In this document: piece by piece, positions 59,267 to 64,000 of the stretch
Layout: the number at the start of each line of letters is the position of its first letter
Position numbering within the stretch: the stretch's first letter is position 1
From: Protula sp. h YS-2021
Lineage: Eukaryota > Annelida > Polychaeta > Sabellida > Serpulidae
DNA length: 64,000 bases
Assembly: GCA_949752745.1 (NCBI GenBank)
Contig: OX457026.1
Coordinates: 40,590,394 to 40,654,393, forward strand
Direction of reading: 5' to 3'
Notes under the pieces: model-generated
The model's database searches: none
The model's input: only the letters and a program-made list of their open reading frames with translations
What the model was told of the DNA's origin: nothing
Made by a program: the position numbers and the translations under genes

Positions 59267-59887
59267 ATGGAGAAGACAAGCAGCTTTAAAATTAGTGCAA
59301 ACTTAACCATTACTGTGGAGCATGGACAATTTGGATTATTTATTCGAATCAAACGTGGAGAGAGATGGCTTGCTTTATCACCATCCTTGTGGAAGATTAT
59401 GTGCCTGAACTTAGCAAGAGTACGCGACATTGGCTTCAAACTGTACTTAACGCAAACGAAGTGGCTTGAAGTCATTTCATACTTGGATATGCGCTATGTG
59501 AGTTTTGTGCAAGCATCACTGTTTGAAGGGAAAGAATACAAGTTTTACATCAACATGAATGATGGTGAATGGGAGACATTGCTTCAGGAGATGGATAGCA
59601 TTAATTCAACCTTATCACCATGTACGGAATGTCATGGTAAGAAAACTCCTATCAAGCTGCAAAAGGACAAACGGATGAAAGTGTCAAAGTTATCCAAGAA
59701 AAGACTGGCTGAAGTTCAATTGGAGAATATGGATGTGCAAAATCAACTTGGACTTACCTGTGAATATTGTGGTGCTTACGGATATGCTGAGGATTATGAT
59801 TGTCACTGCCACAAGTACAATTGCAAGTTGTATGAACCAGACAACTTCTGCAACAAGTGCGGCTCACTAACTGTTTCTGCGGAGTAA
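59267..59887 (+). CDS. Polinton accessory protein with Cys/His-rich C terminus
   Basis: 206 codons from the first ATG after the TATA/initiator. The N-terminal half is beta-rich. FKISANLTITVEHGQFGLFI then LALSPSLWKIMCLNL, and later SLFEGKEYKFYINMNDGEWE, loosely resemble the strand-strand-W pattern of PC4-type single-strand DNA binders; this is only a resemblance. A basic linker follows (residues 124-147). C-terminal metal ligands: C119, C122, H123; C165, C168; C179, H180, C181, H182, C186; C195, C198. That is enough for two zinc sites. No named family recognised. Its position and own promoter suggest an early regulatory or DNA-binding role (inference). Confidence 0.7.
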   Translation: MEKTSSFKISANLTITVEHGQFGLFIRIKRGERWLALSPSLWKIMCLNLARVRDIGFKLYLTQTKWLEVISYLDMRYVSFVQASLFEGKEYKFYINMNDGEWETLLQEMDSINSTLSPCTECHGKKTPIKLQKDKRMKVSKLSKKRLAEVQLENMDVQNQLGLTCEYCGAYGYAEDYDCHCHKYNCKLYEPDNFCNKCGSLTVSAE

Positions 59888-59951
59888 GACTGAGAGTCAT
59901 TTGCTTACCAGCCGTCACAGTGTGCAGACGTGTTATATGGGCATGTGAAAG

Positions 59952-60239
59952 ATGGATGTAGAAACGTGTTTCAAGGACAAGTATGTGGACTACATGATAA
60001 GTAAACTGGCACGTTTTGGATCTATTCAACAACAACTGCAGCACTTTGACATTTATTGGGAACTGGCTCATTCCACGTTGAACGTACCAAACTTACGCGA
60101 GGATTTCATCAAAGAGTGTATGTTTTCAAACATTGATGGAGCTGAGGAGTTTGATGTGGAAGCAGCATATCACTTTGCTCGATTTGATCCAAGACTGTTT
60201 GATGAAATGAGAGAGTGGTTAATCTACATTGCAGTATAA
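59952..60239 (+). CDS. Small Polinton accessory protein, 95 aa
   Basis: The ATG-initiated frame reads MDVETCFKDKYVDYM, LQHFDIYWELAHSTLNVPNL and ends DEMREWLIYIAV. It is predicted helical. Its stop overlaps the start of the next frame (TAATG). The final motif F-D-E-x-x-x-WLIYI is repeated at the end of the neighbouring product (FDELSCWLIYI), so the two may be diverged duplicates. Function unknown. Confidence 0.55.
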   Translation: MDVETCFKDKYVDYMISKLARFGSIQQQLQHFDIYWELAHSTLNVPNLREDFIKECMFSNIDGAEEFDVEAAYHFARFDPRLFDEMREWLIYIAV

Positions 60240-60570
60240 TGGCAGACATTACATTGAGACAATATATTGTGCAAAAAACATATTGTGAAGAAATGTTATT
60301 AGCTGTAAAAAAGTTTGCATGTTTAGTATGTCCTGCTTGTCAAAATGAAGGTGTTCAGAACATACTTGTCATTCTGCATGTGTCTATACATATTGGAATG
60401 AAGCTAAATATTACATTCATTTAGATAAAGTGTTAGATAATGCAAATCAACGCTGTGAAAAATATGGTGTAGATGCTATCACATTTGATGAATTAAGTTG
60501 TTGGTTAATATACATTGAAGATCAATGGACTCCAATTATTCACACCATTGTATCAATACTTGATTTGTAA
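60239..60570 (+). pseudogene. Small zinc-ribbon-like accessory gene, frameshifted
   Basis: It starts MADITLRQYIVQKTYCEEML and carries CLVCPACQNEG, then breaks. The expected partner cysteines (HTCHSACVYTYWNE) lie in another frame from about 60358, which stays open to the TAA at 60568 and contains FDELSCWLIYI. A single-base indel near 60340-60370 would explain this; sequencing error is an alternative. It follows the 95-aa gene with overlapping stop and start. Confidence 0.5.
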
Positions 60571-60574
60571 GATA

Positions 60575-60690
60575 TGTTGATAAAATAAAATTTAACATGT
60601 GTTGATAAAATGCATGATATGTTGATAAAATGTAAGATATGTTGATAAAATAAAATGCAAGATATGTTAACAAGTGTTGATCATTTAGTG
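60575..60690. repeat. Short A/T-rich tandem repeats (GATATGTTGATAAAATG)
   Basis: Four or five units of GATATGTTGATAAAAT with AAATGCA spacers lie just before the integrase ATG. They may hold its promoter, but no clear TATA and initiator pair is visible. Confidence 0.75.
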
Positions 60691-60695
60691 TTAAC

Positions 60696-61799
60696 ATGTC
60701 GACGTGGAAAGACTACTTAACCAATATTTACTTTAAACCTGGTCAACCCGGGGCATTTGCTGGTCCTTATAAACTTTATCATATATTAAAAAAACATGAT
60801 CAACCAGTCACTCATTCACAAGTGAAGAAATGGTTACAGGATCAAGATGCCTTCAGTTTACTACAACCTGTAAAATACAGGTTTAAAAGACAACGTGTCA
60901 TTACACGTGGAATTGATGACATGTGGGATATTGATTTAGCTGACATGGGAAACATAGCTTCCTATAATGATGACACCCACTTTTTATTGGTTGTCATTGA
61001 TGTGTTTTCCAAATATTTATGGGTGCAACCAATACCTAACAAATCACATACCAGCGTCATAGAAGCCTTTCAAAAGATTTTTCACGAAACACAACGAAGA
61101 CCACGAACTCTAAGGTCGGATAAAGGAACTGAATTTAAAAACAGATGGGTAAAAGCATTTTTGAAGAAGGAGGGAATACATGCCTATACGACAAAGAATG
61201 AAACCAAAGCTAACTTTGCTGAGAGAGTCATTCGTACTCTAAAGGGAATGATGTATCGATATTTCCTTCATAATCAAACGTATCGATATATGGACATTCT
61301 TCCAGACTTAGTGTATAATTACAACCATAGACCTCATGGCTCCCCCCCTAATAAGTATGCTCCAGCAGATATTCGTAAAGACATAGAATCGAAAGTGTGG
61401 AAGTATATGTATGTAGACAAATTGAAATTAAAACCAAAGAAGAAGAAAAAACCCTACAAATTTAAAATTGGTGCTCAGGTTCGCATTTCTCACATGAAAT
61501 ATGTATTTCAACGGGATTATCATATAAAGTGGACGCAAGAAGTGTTCATTATCACACATCGTTGTAAGAAGCAAGGAATACACTTGTATCGTGTGAAAGA
61601 CTTTTTGGATGAAGATATTGACGGACATTTTTATGAAGAAGAACTGCAGAAAGTGACAAAAGATATTGAATCAGTCTACAGAATTGAAAAGGTCTTGAAA
61701 ACACGAAAAAGACGAGGTGTTAAAGAATTATTTGTGAAGTGGTTAGGTTGGCCAAAGAAGTTTAACAGTTGGGTGAAAGAAACAGATATTCGAAAATGA
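60696..61799 (+). CDS. Polinton retroviral-type integrase with chromodomain
   Basis: 367 codons. The N-terminal segment (FAGPYKLYHILKKHDQPVTH, then SQVKKWLQDQ) is the H2C2-less helical start usual in Polinton integrases. Catalytic core: MWDIDLADM with D80, YNDDTHFLLVVIDVFSKYLW, LRSDKGTEFKN with D142, and NFAERVIRTLKG with E176. A basic KPKKKKKPYKF linker and a C-terminal chromodomain follow (YRIEKVLKTRKRRGVKELFV, KWLGWPKKFNSWV, about 325-365). It inserts the linear element with 6-bp duplications; the chromodomain may direct chromatin targeting. It looks intact. Its stop overlaps the ATPase start (ATGA). Confidence 0.95.
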   Translation: MSTWKDYLTNIYFKPGQPGAFAGPYKLYHILKKHDQPVTHSQVKKWLQDQDAFSLLQPVKYRFKRQRVITRGIDDMWDIDLADMGNIASYNDDTHFLLVVIDVFSKYLWVQPIPNKSHTSVIEAFQKIFHETQRRPRTLRSDKGTEFKNRWVKAFLKKEGIHAYTTKNETKANFAERVIRTLKGMMYRYFLHNQTYRYMDILPDLVYNYNHRPHGSPPNKYAPADIRKDIESKVWKYMYVDKLKLKPKKKKKPYKFKIGAQVRISHMKYVFQRDYHIKWTQEVFIITHRCKKQGIHLYRVKDFLDEDIDGHFYEEELQKVTKDIESVYRIEKVLKTRKRRGVKELFVKWLGWPKKFNSWVKETDIRK

Positions 61800-62455
61800 A
61801 GCATCCATTCACGTGTTTGGTCTCTGGACCTACAGGCAGTGGTAAAACTTCTCTAGTTAGAGAAATTCTAGAACAAAAGTTAATTAAACCCTCTCCAAAA
61901 ACCATTTTATGGCTCTATGCAGCAGATCAGCCTTTGTATAAGGGAATGAAAGGTGTGGAATTTTACCAAGGCATTCCAGATAACATTGAAGAGCGTTTTA
62001 ACCCGAAAAAACCAAACTTACTCATCATTGATGACTTAATGACCGAATGTCATAGTGATGAACGCATGACACGTCTATTTAGTGTTGGCAGCAGCCATCA
62101 AAATCTAAGCATTATTTTTATTGTGCATAATTTGTTTCATCATTGTAGAGAAATGCGTAATATTAGTTTGAATACACATTACATCATTCTGTTTAAAAAT
62201 CCTAGAGACAGTCAACAAATAAGTACATTAGCGCGACAAATGTATCCTGGAAAATCTCAATTTCTCATAGAAGCCTATCAAGATGCTACCAGCAAACCTC
62301 ACGGCTATTTATTCATTGATTTGAAGCCGAAGACAAATGATCAACTACGTATTCGTACAGGCATTTTACCAAAAGATACACATTACGTATATGTTGATAA
62401 GGTGGCGTATGAACAAGAACCAAGTCACTTAACCATTCGCAGCCAAGATGTCTAA
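61796..62455 (+). CDS. FtsK/HerA-type DNA packaging ATPase (A32-like)
   Basis: 219 codons from the ATG overlapping the integrase stop. Walker A is GPTGSGKT (11-18), Walker B NLLIIDDLM (about 74-82). A conserved IIFIVHNLFH segment contains the Asn/Gln sensor position. YIILFKNPRDSQQI and ARQMYPGKS follow. This is the virus-type packaging ATPase of Polintons and related dsDNA viruses, which drives genome entry into the capsid. Intact. Overlaps the next gene by 8 bp. Confidence 0.93.
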   Translation: MKHPFTCLVSGPTGSGKTSLVREILEQKLIKPSPKTILWLYAADQPLYKGMKGVEFYQGIPDNIEERFNPKKPNLLIIDDLMTECHSDERMTRLFSVGSSHQNLSIIFIVHNLFHHCREMRNISLNTHYIILFKNPRDSQQISTLARQMYPGKSQFLIEAYQDATSKPHGYLFIDLKPKTNDQLRIRTGILPKDTHYVYVDKVAYEQEPSHLTIRSQDV

Positions 62456-62774
62456 ACGTATTCAAGCGAATCAACCTTTCCTTCACTTGCTTGCACGCAG
62501 CGGGCCTAAACGACGTAAATCCTTACTACAACAAGCTACTAAGGAGGAATTAACTAGCTTGTTTGAAATATGTTTGAATATATTGCGAGGACATTTACCC
62601 TTAAGCTCAAAAAGGTATAAGTTATTCAAGCGTGAACGTCATACCCTACGTACACTGGCAAATAAGAAGATATCACTTCGAAGAAAAAAGAAGTTGGTTA
62701 ATCAGAAAGGAGGATTTATTGGAGCTATTGCTAAATTTGCATTACCCTTGTTAGCTCAGTTGCTGTTAAAATGA
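62448..62774 (+). CDS. Small basic protein with hydrophobic C terminus (core/pX-like)
   Basis: 108 codons. The first 85 residues are Lys/Arg-rich (SGPKRRKSLLQQATKEELTS, KRYKLFKRERHTLR, KISLRRKKKL). The end is NQKGGFIGAIAKFALPLLAQ followed by LLLK, an amphipathic or membrane-active tail after a GG. Small basic proteins with such a GG-hydrophobic end occur next to the ATPase in adintovirus-like elements and recall the adenoviral core peptide. DNA condensation or membrane lysis is inferred. Stop and next start overlap (ATGA). Confidence 0.75.
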   Translation: MSKRIQANQPFLHLLARSGPKRRKSLLQQATKEELTSLFEICLNILRGHLPLSSKRYKLFKRERHTLRTLANKKISLRRKKKLVNQKGGFIGAIAKFALPLLAQLLLK

Positions 62775-63364
62775 AACATACTTTGAAAATGGTTCTCATT
62801 CCTGAATATGAATATAAAATGTTGTTAGAAAAGAAGGGAAAAGATGTTGAAATCAAAACGAAAGTGAATAAACTTTTACGTGGGAAACGAACTCGTGAAA
62901 AAGCAATAGAAATGTCTCAAGTGCTTGGACGTCATTTACGAACAATTCAATCACAACAACAACAACGACACAAGTCTGTTACAGCATCTAATGCAGAAAA
63001 ATCAGAAAAGTCTCAACAGTTTCTAAACCATTTTCAACCTATTTATCATGTAAAACTAACACAACTTCTAGCAGAACTTAAGAAATATGGTACAAGATGG
63101 ACAGATAAAAATGAACTTGTTTTAAAAACAGGTACTGTCATTACAAATTCTAACATTATTGATTTGTCGAAAGAAGCATTGGTTGCTACAAAAAGAAAAG
63201 AACGACGAGAACCACCGCGTGGTTGGAAGCAGTTTATTGAGGAAATTGTAGACGCTAATATTCCAAAAACTGTTTTTGGCAAAAAGACAACTCGTGAAGA
63301 TATTACAAAAGAGCAACAACAACGTCAACAAAGATTGTTTCCAGAAGGATGGGAAACTTTTTAA
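62771..63364 (+). CDS. Conserved Polinton structural-type protein, function unknown
   Basis: 197 codons. It begins KMVLIPEYEYKMLLE, has a basic, Gln-rich middle (TIQSQQQQRHKS), and a C-terminal domain with GTRWTDKNELVLKTGTVITN, SNIIDLSKEAL and PPRGWKQFIEEIVDANIP. The SNI.DL ... P.GW..F ... NIP pattern is one I associate with uncharacterised proteins beside Polinton ATPase and capsid genes. A virion or scaffold role is inference. Intact. Overlaps the next gene by 16 bp. Confidence 0.7.
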   Translation: MKHTLKMVLIPEYEYKMLLEKKGKDVEIKTKVNKLLRGKRTREKAIEMSQVLGRHLRTIQSQQQQRHKSVTASNAEKSEKSQQFLNHFQPIYHVKLTQLLAELKKYGTRWTDKNELVLKTGTVITNSNIIDLSKEALVATKRKERREPPRGWKQFIEEIVDANIPKTVFGKKTTREDITKEQQQRQQRLFPEGWETF

Positions 63365-63558
63365 CATGGATTAAAGAGCTATGGTGTTGTTGTTGTAAAG
63401 AAAATGGAAATAAAAATACTATTCCTGTAAAAATTAGGTGTGTTAGTGCTTGTTGTCAGGGAGAAGTAGTAGATACCAATTTAGATCATGTAGATAGCAA
63501 TTTAGACAATAATGTAGACAGCAATGTAGAAAGTGAGGATGAAGAGTGTCAAACATGA
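63349..63558 (+). CDS. Tiny Cys-rich protein with predicted myristoylation and palmitoylation
   Basis: 69 codons. It starts MGNFLTWIKELWCCCCKENG: Gly2 with Thr6 fits the N-myristoylation pattern, and four adjacent cysteines are typical palmitoylation targets. A second Cys motif (RCVSACCQG) and an acidic Asp/Asn tail (VDSNLDNNVDSNVESEDEE) follow. It overlaps the preceding gene in another frame and continues the co-directional block, so it is probably expressed. Membrane anchoring is predicted, not shown. Confidence 0.65.
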   Translation: MGNFLTWIKELWCCCCKENGNKNTIPVKIRCVSACCQGEVVDTNLDHVDSNLDNNVDSNVESEDEECQT

Positions 63559-63612
63559 AGTAATGTATATACACATCTAGTCTATCTACATCACATAAAC
63601 GATTTAGCTGCC

Positions 63613-64000
63613 ATGGAGTCAACAAGTTTTTACATTACTTTACCCAGCAATGCTAGTATGAACTATTATCCCAACAACAAGACTTCGAATTATCAAATTC
63701 GTATGCCTCGAACCATCTATCTGAACGGAAAATATGAAGTGGCTTTAGCTGAAATTCAATATCCACATACATGGACAACCATGAGACATGGAATGGACTA
63801 TTCTATTCAGTATCGACAACAACCACTGAATAATGTTGTTCTTGACACAATCAATATACCTTATGGTTACTACAGATCCATACAAGAGATATGTCAGGCA
63901 GTCAATAAAGAAGCAACTAATTCTATGAAAGATGACCTTAAAGAAGCTATTCAGATAAAGTATGATAAAATTAGACGACGTGTTTTTCTATTTCTAAATT
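63613..64000 (+). CDS. Capsid-type protein, likely minor capsid/penton, 5' part
   Basis: The ATG-initiated frame is open to the window edge (129 codons). It begins MESTSFYITLPSNASMNYYP, followed by KTSNYQIRMPRTIYLNGKYE and VALAEIQYPHTW. The FYITLPSN..S...P.N....Y...LP..I.L.G.YEVAL.EI.YP.TW pattern is common at the start of uncharacterised Polinton structural proteins, which I take as minor capsid/penton candidates. The jelly-roll part would lie beyond the window. The upstream word GTATATACAC at about 63563 could be a TATA box. Confidence 0.6.
   Translation, partial: MESTSFYITLPSNASMNYYPNNKTSNYQIRMPRTIYLNGKYEVALAEIQYPHTWTTMRHGMDYSIQYRQQPLNNVVLDTINIPYGYYRSIQEICQAVNKEATNSMKDDLKEAIQIKYDKIRRRVFLFLN

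Larger units (their letters stand above)
53611..64000 (+). mobile_element. Polinton/Maverick (adintovirus-like), left part
   Basis: The left terminus is set at AGTAGTGTAAAAGTGGGG because the same start and the following 100 bp are shared with the palindromic element whose ends are fixed by a target duplication (7891). Polinton integrase with chromodomain, packaging ATPase and downstream morphogenesis-type genes identify the group. The right terminus, DNA polymerase B, protease and major capsid genes lie outside. The expected left duplication is CTACCC (53605-53610). Several genes read through intact, while the accessory region 58158-60570 has frame breaks, so this copy is only partly preserved. 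Confidence 0.9.

Overview
The window looks like non-coding, transposon-saturated nuclear DNA of an invertebrate animal. A lophotrochozoan such as a mollusc is my best guess, but nothing here proves the phylum. Codon-dense DNA is almost absent. Nearly every recognisable coding stretch belongs to a mobile element: DIRS-type tyrosine-recombinase retrotransposons, a BEL/Pao LTR retrotransposon, Tc1/mariner remnants, a Polinton/Maverick, and several non-autonomous inverted-repeat elements. The one intact gene that looks like a host gene is an intronless type II membrane glycosyltransferase with a DXD motif (19925-21040).

Layout. 0.7-3.7 kb: decayed DIRS-like element (+). 7.7-10.5 kb: a Tc1/mariner transposase remnant split by a 2157-bp palindromic element (7891-10047) that carries tRNA-like sequences and a perfect 6-bp target-site duplication. 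11.1-11.3 kb: second Tc1 remnant (-). 12.6-15.1 kb: DIRS-like gag and RT (-). 15.5-16.1 kb: GACGTC-rich dispersed repeat. 16.4-17.1 kb: Mutator-like MITE with a 9-bp duplication. 17.25-19.0 and 22.1-24.2 kb: two inverted copies of a CGTCGG-rich repeat, each with a tRNA-Pro-like sequence, flanking the glycosyltransferase; the right copy holds a 101-bp satellite array. 25.2-35.3 kb: a MITE whose right terminal repeat is interrupted by a full-length but broken BEL/Pao element (LTRs 26325-27042 and 34323-35288). 35.6-40 kb: two further DIRS fragments. 43.5-45.9 kb: second copy of the GACGTC repeat, expanded by about 60 copies of a 25-bp minisatellite. 48.1-49.7 and 51.5-53.6 kb: two more DIRS fragments (-).

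53611 to the window end: the left part of a Polinton/Maverick (adintovirus-like endogenous dsDNA element). Its terminus begins AGTAGT, followed by CRE-like TGACGTCA motifs, 11-bp tandem arrays and long subterminal repeats. Then come a minus-strand zinc-finger/RGG gene, an accessory region with CARD-like segments that is broken, a zinc-binding protein, two small genes, and a compact co-oriented morphogenesis block. That block has integrase with chromodomain, packaging ATPase, a small basic core-like protein, a conserved structural-type protein, a tiny Cys-rich protein with predicted lipidation, and the start of a capsid-type protein. Polymerase B, protease and major capsid genes are not in the window and are expected to the right.

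The most informative observation links two distant regions. The termini of the 2157-bp palindrome at 7.9-10.0 kb are clearly homologous to the Polinton terminus at 53.6 kb, and both begin with AGTAGT. The palindrome has the 6-bp duplication typical of Polintons, so it looks like a gene-less, TIR-derived Polinton MITE that has gained tRNA-like sequences.
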